From a bacterium (lineage in GTDB: Bacteria > Zhuqueibacterota > QNDG01 > JAGLOF01): DNA of 64,000 nt. Positions 25,313 to 34,016 of the stretch are shown one piece after another. The position numbers were made by a program, and so were the translations under genes. Location of the stretch: contig JAFGRY010000008.1 of assembly GCA_016934955.1 (NCBI GenBank), positions 79,512 to 143,511 on the forward strand, in the 5' to 3' direction. The notes under the pieces were generated by a model. The model did no database searches and was not told the origin of the DNA. It worked only from the letters and a program-made list of their open reading frames with translations. The first letter of the stretch is position 1. Each line of letters opens with the position of its first letter.

Positions 25313-27301
25313 ATGCGCATGTTTACACCGGAAAAAATGGAACAGATCTATGTGCTGTTTTCCCGCCGTGACGTCACCGCGGTAGCGGATGCCGTGGTGG
25401 GGCAGGGGAAACTGCAGATCGTCGATGCCGCCGAACTGGAGCAGTGGGCCGGCCATCTCGAAAAAGGCACCGCGGACGAGACGTCCCGGGCGCTGCAGGA
25501 GAGACAGGATCAGGTGCTGCAGCTCTTCCGGGGACTCCGGATCGATGAGGGACTCGCGGATGTACAGCCGGCTGAAGGCGGCCTGCCCGATCTGGAATCA
25601 CGGCTGCAGCGGATCCAGTCCCGCCTCGAGCATCTGCTGAAAGAGGAGGATGAGGCCGCCAGAGAGCTGGGAGAAGCCAGGGAGCTGCTGGCGCGCACCG
25701 GTGACCTCTCCGGGCTCGATGTCACCCTGGCGCGGGAAGGCGGATATGAGTATCTCGCGGTGGAGACCGGGCGGATCGCCGAAGAAAACCTCGAGATCCT
25801 GCGCACCCGTCTGCAGCCCTTTCTTCATATTCTGGCACCGCTGGGAACATCGGGAGGACAGGTAACGCTGATGGTCATCGCCCTGAAGCGCGATCAGGGC
25901 AAACTCGCCAAGGCCCTCAGAGATTCCGGTTTTTCCCGGCTTGACCTGGGGAAAGCGCCTGCCGTCCTTTCGCCGCAGTGGCTCGACACCCTCAGAAAAA
26001 GAGAAACCGAGGCCCGGCAGAAACTAGATGACCTGCTGGAGACAAAAAAGCGGCTGCGGGCCGATGAATCGCAATTTCTCAAGTCGTTACTCTACCGGAT
26101 ACGGCGTGACCGGATGAAGAGCCAGATTCTCACCTATTTCCGCAGGACCGAATCCACGTTCCTGCTTTCGGGATGGATTCCCTCCCGCGACAAGGCCTCG
26201 TTCGTCACCGCGGTGAAACGGGCCACCAAAAACCGCTGCATTATCGAAGAACACGCGGCGGACACGCTCGCGGCGGTACGGAACGGCAGCGTCGAAGTGC
26301 CGGTGCAGATGCGAAACCCGCTGCTGCTCAGGCCCTTTGAACTGCTCACCACCGCCTACGGCATCCCCTCGTACCGCACCATCGACCCCACACCGGTCAT
26401 GGCGGTCAGCTTTCTCTTCATGTTCGGCATGATGTTCGGAGACGCGGGCCACGGACTGGTGCTGGCCCTCGCCGGTCTGCTGCTGGCCGGCCGCAGGCGG
26501 GCCGGTCAGACCATGCGGCAGGCCGGTCTGCTGCTTCTCTACGCCGGACTCTCCAGTATCCTCTTCGGTCTGCTGTTCGGCAGTGTTTTCGGAGTGGAGA
26601 CATGGCTGCGTCCGCTCTGGGTGAGGCCGATGGATTCCATTACCTACCTTTTCAGGATAGTGATCTATTTCGGGATGGGAATGATCTTTCTCTCGATCGG
26701 GATCAATATCATCAACGGTATCCGCACCCGCGATATCGCCGGCTGCATATTCGACAAAGCAGGACTCCTGGCCGGCGTTCTCTACTGGTGCGGCATCGTG
26801 CTTGTCACCCGGCTGCTGGCGGGCAGGGCCGAGGCGGCGGGTGAGGTGCCGGCGCTCCCGGTTGTCCTCATGATCGGCTCCCTGGTGCTTCTCTTTCTTC
26901 GTGAACCCATTATGCAGCTGTTCAAAGGGAAAAAAGAACTGTTTCCCGAGGGTGCTGCCAGCGGTATCATGGGTGGGCTGGTGGAGCTGCTGGAGATATC
27001 GCTGGGATTCCTTTCCAACACCGTGTCGTTCATCCGTGTGGCCGCGTTCGGACTGGCCCATGCCGGCCTCTTCATGGCCATTTTCGCTCTTTCGGATTCG
27101 GCTAAAACGGTGGCCGGGGGTGTCGCGTCAGGGGTCATATTGATTTTCGGGAACATCCTGATTATTCTTCTCGAGGGACTGGTTGTTTCCATTCAGGCGG
27201 TGAGGCTTGAATTTTACGAATTTTTCAGCCGTTTCTTTTCCCCGGGAGGATCGGCCTACAGGCCGCTGAACCAGGAACTTGTGAGCGGTCCTCGTCATTA
27301 G
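25313..27301 (+). CDS. V-type ATPase subunit I (membrane stator)
   Basis: 662 residues. The N-terminal 330 residues are cytoplasmic, with coiled coils (DLESRLQRIQSRLEHLLKEE) and the GWIPSRDKASFV segment. Residues about 360-650 hold seven or eight membrane helices, including FMFGMMFGDAGHGLVL and RVAAFGLAHAGLFMAIFALS, which carries the conserved ion half-channel arginine region. It forms the ion path beside the K ring and the base of the stators. The start could also be the ATG at 25319. Confidence 0.93.
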   Translation: MRMFTPEKMEQIYVLFSRRDVTAVADAVVGQGKLQIVDAAELEQWAGHLEKGTADETSRALQERQDQVLQLFRGLRIDEGLADVQPAEGGLPDLESRLQRIQSRLEHLLKEEDEAARELGEARELLARTGDLSGLDVTLAREGGYEYLAVETGRIAEENLEILRTRLQPFLHILAPLGTSGGQVTLMVIALKRDQGKLAKALRDSGFSRLDLGKAPAVLSPQWLDTLRKRETEARQKLDDLLETKKRLRADESQFLKSLLYRIRRDRMKSQILTYFRRTESTFLLSGWIPSRDKASFVTAVKRATKNRCIIEEHAADTLAAVRNGSVEVPVQMRNPLLLRPFELLTTAYGIPSYRTIDPTPVMAVSFLFMFGMMFGDAGHGLVLALAGLLLAGRRRAGQTMRQAGLLLLYAGLSSILFGLLFGSVFGVETWLRPLWVRPMDSITYLFRIVIYFGMGMIFLSIGINIINGIRTRDIAGCIFDKAGLLAGVLYWCGIVLVTRLLAGRAEAAGEVPALPVVLMIGSLVLLFLREPIMQLFKGKKELFPEGAASGIMGGLVELLEISLGFLSNTVSFIRVAAFGLAHAGLFMAIFALSDSAKTVAGGVASGVILIFGNILIILLEGLVVSIQAVRLEFYEFFSRFFSPGGSAYRPLNQELVSGPRH

Positions 27302-27353
27302 TCAGAGCAGTGAAAACAGCACAGATCAGTACAGTCAGGGAGGATGCATCGAT

Positions 27354-27728
27354 ATGAACAATGCACAGACGTCGTTTCGAAAAACACTCATCCGTTCCGG
27401 GATGATCATGGCAGTGATCGTATTCGTCGTGTTCGGTCTTACCGCCATCAGCAGTTACGCCCAGATGCAGGACCCCGGCAGCAGCCAGGCCGACAAGACG
27501 CTGCTTGATCCGGCCGTGGCAAAGTACGGGTTTCTCGCGGCCGCCATCGCTGTCAGTATCGGTTCGGTCGGCGGGGGAATCGCCGTCGGCTATGTCGGCG
27601 CCGCTGCCATGGGTGCCATCGGCGAAAAACCGGAACTGTCGGGGCGGGCGCTTATTTTCGTGGGCCTGGCCGAAGGAATCGCGATCTACGGGCTGATCAT
27701 CGCCATTATGATCCTGAACCGGCTCTAA
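27354..27728 (+). CDS. V-type ATPase subunit K (proteolipid rotor ring)
   Basis: 124 residues. A hydrophobic N-terminal segment (about 17-37, perhaps a cleaved signal) precedes the usual two-helix hairpin: GSVGGGIAVGYVGAAAMGAI, a polar loop at GEKPELSG, then GLAEGIAIYGLII with the ion-binding glutamate Glu107. The Gln in helix 1 and the Ser/Thr after the Glu, seen in sodium-binding rings, are not found, which suggests protons as the coupling ion (inference). A ribosome site GGGAGGAT precedes the start. Confidence 0.92.
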   Translation: MNNAQTSFRKTLIRSGMIMAVIVFVVFGLTAISSYAQMQDPGSSQADKTLLDPAVAKYGFLAAAIAVSIGSVGGGIAVGYVGAAAMGAIGEKPELSGRALIFVGLAEGIAIYGLIIAIMILNRL

Positions 27729-27742
27729 CATCGGAGATTCCG

Positions 27743-28048
27743 GTGAAATTTTATATTATAGGCGATGAGGATACGGTGCTGGGGTTCAGACTGGCCGGAA
27801 TAGAGGGCAGGCATGTTGACACACCCGAAGAAGCACGGGAAGCCCTGGACGCGGCCTTTCACCTGGAAGATATCGGTATCATCGTCATCACGGAACGCAC
27901 CGCGCAATCAATACGCGAACAGGTGGACAGGTATACCTACACCACCACCTTTCCCCTGATCATCGAGATTCCCGACCGTCTCGGTCCCCTGGAGGGCCGG
28001 GGTTCGATCAGGGAAATGATCCGCGCCGCGGTCGGTGTGCATCTATAA
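27743..28048 (+). CDS. V-type ATPase subunit F
   Basis: 101 residues with the compact alpha/beta fold of the rotor-shaft subunit F: KFYIIGDEDTVLGFRLAGIE at the N-terminus, DIGIIVITERTAQSIRE in the centre and PLIIEIPDRLGPLEGRGSIR near the end. In the shaft it contacts subunit D and modulates coupling. It starts 14 bp after the K stop. Confidence 0.92.
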   Translation: MKFYIIGDEDTVLGFRLAGIEGRHVDTPEEAREALDAAFHLEDIGIIVITERTAQSIREQVDRYTYTTTFPLIIEIPDRLGPLEGRGSIREMIRAAVGVHL

Positions 28049-28060
28049 TGAGGACAGGAT

Positions 28061-28699
28061 ATGGAACCCGACGCTCCTCCTGCTGAAAAATTGTGCGATG
28101 AGATACGCGATCAGTCTCAAAAAGACGCCGACGCTGTTCTGGAACAGGCGCGAAAAGAGAGCGCGCGCCTGATCGAAGAGGCCCGGAAGCGGGCCGGTGC
28201 GGCGCGGGCGGAGGTTCTGGAAAAAGCCGCCGCCCAGGCCGAGGCCGCCCGAAAACGGATTTTGTCGGGAGTGCATCTGGAAATCAAAAAGCGGCGCATG
28301 GCCGCGCAGGAGACTGTGATTACCGATACGGTGGAACATCTCCGGAAGAAACTGCTCGATTTCCGGAAGAGTGACGAATACGGCGATTTTCTCGATGGAA
28401 TGATCGCCGAGGGCGCGGCTTCCCTGAACGGAGGCCGGCTGCTCATCACGGCGGGGGACCGGGAACGGACGCTGCTGAGCGGACAACGCCTGAAGCGAAT
28501 CACCGCCGGCCTGAAAAAACAGTATGCGGACATTGAGCTGTCTCTCGCGGACGATGCGCTCACGGAAGCCGGCGTTGTCATGGTGACCGCAGACGGGCGC
28601 ATGCGGTTCGACAATCGTTTTTCAACCCGCCTGCAGCGTATGGATCACTCTATCCGTCTGCAGGTGTCCAGGTTTCTCGAAGAAGCTGCCGGCAGGTAA
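28061..28699 (+). CDS. V-type ATPase subunit E (peripheral stalk)
   Basis: 212 residues. The N-terminal 100 residues are a long charged coiled coil (KDADAVLEQARKESARLIEE, then ARKRAGAARAEVLEKAAAQA), and the C-terminal half is the globular domain that binds the catalytic head (LSLADDALTEAGVVMVTADG, then MRFDNRFSTRLQRM). It pairs with the small first-gene product to form the stators. Confidence 0.9.
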   Translation: MEPDAPPAEKLCDEIRDQSQKDADAVLEQARKESARLIEEARKRAGAARAEVLEKAAAQAEAARKRILSGVHLEIKKRRMAAQETVITDTVEHLRKKLLDFRKSDEYGDFLDGMIAEGAASLNGGRLLITAGDRERTLLSGQRLKRITAGLKKQYADIELSLADDALTEAGVVMVTADGRMRFDNRFSTRLQRMDHSIRLQVSRFLEEAAGR

Positions 28700-28747
28700 A
28701 AACAGTGAGCGGCAGGATTCGGAACCTGAAAGCTGAAGGAGTTGCAG

Positions 28748-30526
28748 TTGTTTGAGGAAATAGGAAAGGTACACCGGGTGCTGGGGCCGGTGGTGCAGGC
28801 CCGCGGCGTTACCAGAGCGCACATGCTCGAGCTGGTGGAGGTGGGCGAAGACCGGCTCATCGGTGAGATCGTCCGTCTCGAAGGAGACCGGCTCACGATT
28901 CAGGTGTACGAAGATACCACGGGACTTGCTCCCGGCTCGGCCGTTTACGGGTCCGGCATGCCGCTTTCCGTCGAGCTGGGGCCGGGACTCATCGGCTCCA
29001 TCTATGACGGTGTTCAGCGCCCTCTGGAAGAGATCAAGAAGGTTTCGGGGGAATTTATTCAGCGGGGCGTCAGGGTGCCGCCGCTGAACAGAGAGAAAAA
29101 GTGGCATTTTGTGCCCCAGGTGTCCGGAGGCGATTCCGTGCAGGCGGGCCAGGCCCTCGGCATCGTGCAGGAAACGGAACATATTGTACACCGCCTGCAG
29201 GTTCCCCCCGGAATTTCGGGAACGGTGCGAGAGATCGCCGGGGAAGGGGATTATACGGTTGAGGAGACGATCTGTGAGCTGAAGACGGAGAAGGGGAGCG
29301 AAACGCTGTCGATGATCCAGCGCTGGCCGGTCCGGCAGGGGCGGCCCTTCCGGGAGAGACTGGCCTCCACCGCTCCGCTCATTACGGGTCAGCGGGTGAT
29401 CGACACCCTGTTTCCCATAGCCAGGGGCGGTACGGTAGCGGTCCCCGGCGGATTCGGCACCGGCAAGACCATGGTGGAACACCAGCTGGCGAAGTGGTCC
29501 AACGCCGATCTGGTGGTGTACATCGGCTGCGGAGAGCGGGGCAACGAGATGACCGACGTCCTGAAGGAATTTCCCCGGCTTGTCGATCCGCGAACCGGGC
29601 GTCCCCTCATGGAGCGTACCGTACTCATCGCCAACACTTCAAACATGCCGGTCGCGGCCCGGGAGGCGTCCATTTATACCGGCATCACCATGGCCGAGTA
29701 TTACCGTGATCAGGGCTACCATGTAGCGGTGATGGCGGACTCCACGTCTCGCTGGGCGGAAGCGCTGCGGGAACTTTCCGGACGCATGGAAGAGATGCCG
29801 GCCGAGGAAGGGTTCCCGGCCTACCTGCCGACGCGGCTGGCCGAGTTTTATGAACGGGCCGGCCTGGTGAGCACACTGGACGAGAGCGAGGGGTCCGTGA
29901 CCATCGTGGGCGCGGTGTCGCCTCCGGGCGGTGATTTTTCAGAGCCGGTGACCCAGCACACGAAACGGTTCATCAGGGCCTTCTGGGCCCTGGACCGTGA
30001 CCTGGCCAATGCCAGGCACTATCCCGCCATATCCTGGCTGGATTCCTATTCCGAATATGTGGATGAGGTCGCATCATGGTGGGAGGAGCAGGGTGATCCG
30101 GAATGGAGCACCCTGCGCCATGAAATTCTTGATCTGCTGCAGCAGGAGTCCCGTCTGCAGCAGGTGGTAAAGCTGGTGGGGGCGGACGTGCTGCCGGACA
30201 GGCAGCGGTTCATTCTCGAGGTCTGCCGTATATTCAAGAATACCTTCCTGCAGCAGTCGGCGTTTGACAAAGTCGACACCTACTCCACCGTCGACAAGCA
30301 GGTAAAAATGCTGCGTATCATCGTCATGTATTACCGTCTGGGTAAAGAGGCCATTGAAAAAGGGGCCACCCTGATGAAAATCCGGCGCATGAAGGTGACC
30401 GGAGAAATCACCCGTATGAAGTTCAGCATTCCCAATGAGGAGAGCGACAAACTTGACAGTCTCGGGGAGAGGCTGGAACGGGAAATGAGACAGCTGGGAA
30501 AGATCTATGAGCAATTCGAAACGTGA
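28748..30526 (+). CDS. V-type ATPase catalytic subunit A
   Basis: 592 residues from the TTG at 28748, selected because AAGGAG ends six bases before it; a TTG two codons earlier has no room for a ribosome site. [16 protein letters not shown] opens the beta-barrel domain; the bulge domain follows; GGFGTGKTM is the P-loop with Lys240; and [26 protein letters not shown] and [13 protein letters not shown] are hallmark A-subunit stretches. It hydrolyses or makes ATP. A TTG start may lower its translation rate. It overlaps the B gene by 20 bp. Confidence 0.97.
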   Translation: MFEEIGKVHRVLGPVVQARGVTRAHMLELVEVGEDRLIGEIVRLEGDRLTIQVYEDTTGLAPGSAVYGSGMPLSVELGPGLIGSIYDGVQRPLEEIKKVSGEFIQRGVRVPPLNREKKWHFVPQVSGGDSVQAGQALGIVQETEHIVHRLQVPPGISGTVREIAGEGDYTVEETICELKTEKGSETLSMIQRWPVRQGRPFRERLASTAPLITGQRVIDTLFPIARGGTVAVPGGFGTGKTMVEHQLAKWSNADLVVYIGCGERGNEMTDVLKEFPRLVDPRTGRPLMERTVLIANTSNMPVAAREASIYTGITMAEYYRDQGYHVAVMADSTSRWAEALRELSGRMEEMPAEEGFPAYLPTRLAEFYERAGLVSTLDESEGSVTIVGAVSPPGGDFSEPVTQHTKRFIRAFWALDRDLANARHYPAISWLDSYSEYVDEVASWWEEQGDPEWSTLRHEILDLLQQESRLQQVVKLVGADVLPDRQRFILEVCRIFKNTFLQQSAFDKVDTYSTVDKQVKMLRIIVMYYRLGKEAIEKGATLMKIRRMKVTGEITRMKFSIPNEESDKLDSLGERLEREMRQLGKIYEQFET

Positions 30527-31910
30527 TCTCTTTAAAAATCGTGAGTATCAGGGCATCGACCGTATTACGGGGCCGCTCATTTTCATAGATCATATTCACG
30601 ATGTGGGGTACAACGAACTGGTGGAGATACGGACCGGTGACGGTGAAATGCGCCTCGGCATGGTGCTGGAAGCGGCGGAAGGGGCGGCGGTGGTCCAGGT
30701 GTTCGAAGGGACGTCCGGTCTCTCCCTGCAGGAGACCCGGGTGCAGTTCCGGGGCGAACCTCTCAGACTGCCGGTTTCCGCCGGGATGCTGGGACGCGTG
30801 TTCGACGGATTGGGGCGGCCCATTGACGGCGGGTCGCTGCCGGTGGCCGAGGAGTACTGGAACGTCAACGGCGTACCCATCAATCCCACTTCCCGCACCT
30901 ATCCGACAAAGTGCATTCAAACCGGCATCTCAGCCATCGACGGCATGAACACCCTGGTGCGGGGACAGAAGCTCCCCGTGTTCAGCGGGTCCGGGCTGCC
31001 CCACAACCGGGTCGCGGCCCAGATCGCGCGCCAGGCGGCCATTATCGGCGAGGACGTCTCTTTCGCCATCGTATTCGCCGCCATGGGCGTGAAGCATGAT
31101 GTCGCCCGTTTCTTCATTCGAAATTTTGAAGAGACCGGAGTGCTGGAAAACGTGGCCCTGTTTCTCTCGCTTGCCGACTCACCCTCGGTGGAACGGCTGA
31201 TGACGCCGCGCACCGCCCTGACAATGGCCGAGTTCCTCGCGTTCAGGCAGGACATGCATGTGCTCGTCATCATGACCGATATGACCAACTACTGCGAGGC
31301 CCTGCGGGAAATTTCCACAATCCGGGGTGAGATCCCCTCGCGCAAGAGCTATCCCGGATATCTTTATTCAGACCTCGCTTCCCTCTATGAGCGGGCCGGG
31401 ATGGTGGAGTCTTCCCGGGGATCCATCACCCAGGTGCCCATACTGACCATGCCCAACGACGATATCTCGCATCCGGTCCCGGACCTGACCGGCTACATTA
31501 CGGAAGGGCAGATCGTGCTGGAGCGGGAACTGTTTCAGAAAGGCGTCTATCCTCCCATAGCGGGGCTTCCTTCCCTGTCCCGTCTCATGAAAGACGGCAT
31601 CGGGGAGGGCATGACCCGGGAAGACCACGCCCATATTGCCAGCCAGCTGTTTGCCGCCTATGCCAAGGTGAAGGATGTGCGGGCCCTGGCTTCGGTCATC
31701 GGAGAGGAAGAGCTGACGCCCCTCGATCACACCTACCTGGAATTCGGTGATACCTTCGAGCGGCACTTCCTCTCACAGCGGGAGGATGAAAACCGCACCA
31801 TGGAACAGACCCTTGACCTGGGCTGGAAAATGATCTCGATGCTGCCGAAGGAAGAACTGAACCGAATTACGGATGAGGAGCTGTCAAAATATTATGTGCA
31901 CGCTTCCTGA
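30507..31910 (+). CDS. V-type ATPase non-catalytic subunit B
   Basis: 467 residues. It lacks a true P-loop: the equivalent place reads [18 protein letters not shown], as in all B subunits. [18 protein letters not shown] opens the protein, and [30 protein letters not shown] and [20 protein letters not shown] are standard. It alternates with A in the hexameric head. The start lies inside the A gene, giving translational coupling. Confidence 0.97.
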   Translation: MSNSKRDLFKNREYQGIDRITGPLIFIDHIHDVGYNELVEIRTGDGEMRLGMVLEAAEGAAVVQVFEGTSGLSLQETRVQFRGEPLRLPVSAGMLGRVFDGLGRPIDGGSLPVAEEYWNVNGVPINPTSRTYPTKCIQTGISAIDGMNTLVRGQKLPVFSGSGLPHNRVAAQIARQAAIIGEDVSFAIVFAAMGVKHDVARFFIRNFEETGVLENVALFLSLADSPSVERLMTPRTALTMAEFLAFRQDMHVLVIMTDMTNYCEALREISTIRGEIPSRKSYPGYLYSDLASLYERAGMVESSRGSITQVPILTMPNDDISHPVPDLTGYITEGQIVLERELFQKGVYPPIAGLPSLSRLMKDGIGEGMTREDHAHIASQLFAAYAKVKDVRALASVIGEEELTPLDHTYLEFGDTFERHFLSQREDENRTMEQTLDLGWKMISMLPKEELNRITDEELSKYYVHAS

Positions 31911-31957
31911 TCAGGCGGCCGTTTTTCGGCGCTGCCTGAACCATACGAAGGATTGAG

Positions 31958-32587
31958 ATGGCACGTTACCGGGTCGTACCGACGAAAAGTACCCTCATGC
32001 GCCTCAGAAGGGACCTGGGATTCGCCCGGGAGGGGTATGATCTGCTGGAACAGAAACGGCAGATCCTGGTGGTGGAACTTATGGGGCTGATGGACAAGAC
32101 AAGTGACGCCCAGGAAAAACTGGAGAAGGAGCTGCAGGAGGCGTTCCTGGCGCTGCGGAAAGCGGTGGTGCGCATGGGCCGGCGGCATGTGTCCGATGTG
32201 GCGCCGGCCGTCGGCATCGAATCCGATCTGACCATACAGATGCGCCGGGTTATGGGGGTCAATCTGCCGCAGGTAACCGTGAATATCGAAGACAACGCGC
32301 CGTACTTCAGTCCGGGGGAAACCTCTTTCTGGGTGGATGAGGCCATCTCCCGGTTCAAAGGGCTGCTGCAGGATCTGGCCACACTGGCGGAGCTGCGGAT
32401 CTCCCTGAAGCGGCTGGCGGTGGAGGTCAAGAAAACCATGCGGAGGGTGAACGCTCTCGACAAGATTGCGATTCCTGATTATGAAGAATCGATAAAATAC
32501 ATCGAGGACACGCTGGAAGAGAGTGAGAGGGAGACATTTGCGACGCTGAAAATAATCAAAGAAAGACTTGAGAAAAAGAAAGGGTGA
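31958..32587 (+). CDS. V-type ATPase subunit D (central shaft)
   Basis: 209 residues, two long helices forming the rotor shaft: VPTKSTLMRLRRDLGFAREG, then YDLLEQKRQILVVELM at the N-terminus and KKTMRRVNALDKIAIPDYEE, then IKYIEDTLEESERE at the C-terminus. The family pattern is complete. It ends the ATPase set, 3 bp before the UspA-like gene. Confidence 0.95.
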   Translation: MARYRVVPTKSTLMRLRRDLGFAREGYDLLEQKRQILVVELMGLMDKTSDAQEKLEKELQEAFLALRKAVVRMGRRHVSDVAPAVGIESDLTIQMRRVMGVNLPQVTVNIEDNAPYFSPGETSFWVDEAISRFKGLLQDLATLAELRISLKRLAVEVKKTMRRVNALDKIAIPDYEESIKYIEDTLEESERETFATLKIIKERLEKKKG

Positions 32588-32590
32588 ACC

Positions 32591-33082
32591 ATGACAGCCA
32601 ATGGTCCGATGAAACGAATCCTCCTGTATGTGGACGGCTCGGAACAGTGTATTACAGCGGCTCAGTATGGAATCGCCTTGGCACACCATACCGGAGCGGA
32701 GTTGTTCGCCGTGTATGTGATCAATGCCAGTGTCCTTGACGAGCTGGTAAGGGCGCGCATTTTCATCAAAATGGAAGAGATGGATTATCTGCAGGATCTT
32801 GAGCAGGACGGCAAACGCTATTTGCATTACATTGCGGGACTGGCCCGGGAGAAGCAGGTGCAGGTGTCCACAGAGCTCGTCAAGGGAGTGGTCAACAAAG
32901 AGGTGATTAAAAAAGTGGAAGAACTGGAGGTCGATCTGCTCATTATGGGTGAGCTCGAACCGGTGCTTTCACGTTCCGACACGTTCCATGATGAAGCTGA
33001 ATTGATTTTCAGAAAAGCGACATGTTCGGTGCTTGTGGTGAAAGACGCGAATCATGTGGAATCGTTGTTTGCAACGCTGTAA
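32591..33082 (+). CDS. Universal stress protein (UspA)-like
   Basis: 163 residues with the Usp alpha/beta fold: KRILLYVDGSEQCITAAQYG at the start and VDLLIMGELEP ... ATCSVLVVKD at the end. The usual ATP-binding signature G-x2-G-x9-G-(S/T) between those strands is missing (the region reads ELEPVLSRSDTFHDEAELIF), so it belongs with Usp proteins that probably do not bind ATP. Three bp after V-ATPase D, it is likely in the same transcript. Confidence 0.85.
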   Translation: MTANGPMKRILLYVDGSEQCITAAQYGIALAHHTGAELFAVYVINASVLDELVRARIFIKMEEMDYLQDLEQDGKRYLHYIAGLAREKQVQVSTELVKGVVNKEVIKKVEELEVDLLIMGELEPVLSRSDTFHDEAELIFRKATCSVLVVKDANHVESLFATL

Positions 33083-33121
33083 CACCGTCATCAGTGTACG
33101 AATTGCGAGGAGGACTGCTCA

Positions 33122-33574
33122 ATGAGACTCTCAGATTTTCTCTCTGAAGAGACAATTACCACTAATGTGCAGAGTGCCGATAAAGAAACGATCATCGATC
33201 AGCTGCTTGACCTGTGCGTGCATACCGGCGCGGTGCTGGACCGGGAAACGGTGCGGCGGGATGTGCTCAAACGCGAGGAGCTCATGAGTACGGGACTCGA
33301 GGGAGGTGTGGCTGTGCCGCATGCCAAAACCGGTGCGGTCGGCAGCCTGACCATGGCCCTGGGGATTGCCCGGGACGGGATAGACTTCGACTCGGCGGAC
33401 GGCAAGCCCTCCACGGTTTTCTTTTTTATCCTGGCCCCGGAATCAGAGGCCGGAAAAAACGTGCAGCTGCTGGCCCAGATCGCACGGCTGACCAGAAACA
33501 GTGCATTATGCAGCAGACTGGTGCACGCTTCCACGCCCCGGGAGGCACTGAAGGTGATCCGGGATGCGGAATGA
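33122..33574 (+). CDS. Lone PTS EIIA (fructose/Ntr type) domain protein
   Basis: 150 residues, one EIIA domain. GGVAVPHAKTGAV contains the phosphorylatable histidine His67, and GIDFDSADGKPSTVFFFILAP is typical of the mannitol/fructose-type EIIA family. No EIIB, EIIC, HPr or EI is nearby, so a regulatory role like that of PtsN is more likely than sugar uptake. It lies 40 bp after the Usp gene, with AGGAGG upstream, and probably ends the V-ATPase operon. Confidence 0.88.
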   Translation: MRLSDFLSEETITTNVQSADKETIIDQLLDLCVHTGAVLDRETVRRDVLKREELMSTGLEGGVAVPHAKTGAVGSLTMALGIARDGIDFDSADGKPSTVFFFILAPESEAGKNVQLLAQIARLTRNSALCSRLVHASTPREALKVIRDAE

Positions 33575-34016
33575 AACGGAGGGATGCACTGTCGTGATCT
33601 GTTATGGCTGTGGGTGGGGAATAGCCATCCGGATGCTGTAAGTCGCCAACGGAGGATACGAAATACACGAAAAAGAGAAATAAAAGAAAGAAGCATGGCG
33701 GAACAGAAGAAAAGTTGCGATGAGATGGGAAAAATACCGACAAGCTAATTCGTACCCCTCTGCATTGTTTTCGTGTTTTCTCCAGCAGCGATCCTGCCTG
33801 CCTGATTCGATGGTATCAGTATCGATCAAGGACTCTGCATGTATTTCTTTTTCATTATGATGAACATTTTTTGCTTTGTTTCGTATTTTTTTTGTGTCCT
33901 TCGCTGGAGGTTTAAAGGGTGGCAGAGATGGGGGCCGGGTATCTTTTTTTCTTGGAATTCTTGACAATTTATAATACATTTAATATTAACGTTTTACCAG
34001 AATTCCGGAGTATCTT
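33575..34016. other. 442-bp intergenic region with ACGAAA/TTTCGT tracts
   Basis: No gene is supported. TACGAAATACACGAAAAAG (33657-33675) and TTTTCGTGTTTTC (33768-33780) are partly reverse-complementary, and a further TTTCGTATTTTTTTTGTG tract lies near 33880. Such words recur in spacers of many bacterial genomes. A promoter for the next gene lies at the end. Confidence 0.55.
33961..33989 (+). promoter_or_regulatory. Promoter of the 34-55 kb gene run
   Basis: Consensus TTGACA (33961-33966), 17 bp, TATTAA (33984-33989). GGAATTC before and GAATTCC after form a wide dyad, possibly by chance. It lies about 30 bp before the TTG start of the TPR lipoprotein. Confidence 0.6.

Noticed and set aside
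33602..33979. A 125-codon reverse-strand open frame
   Set aside because: It is read from AT-rich tracts of repeated ACGAAA/TTTCGT words; the protein is rich in Lys, Phe and Ser without any domain pattern.
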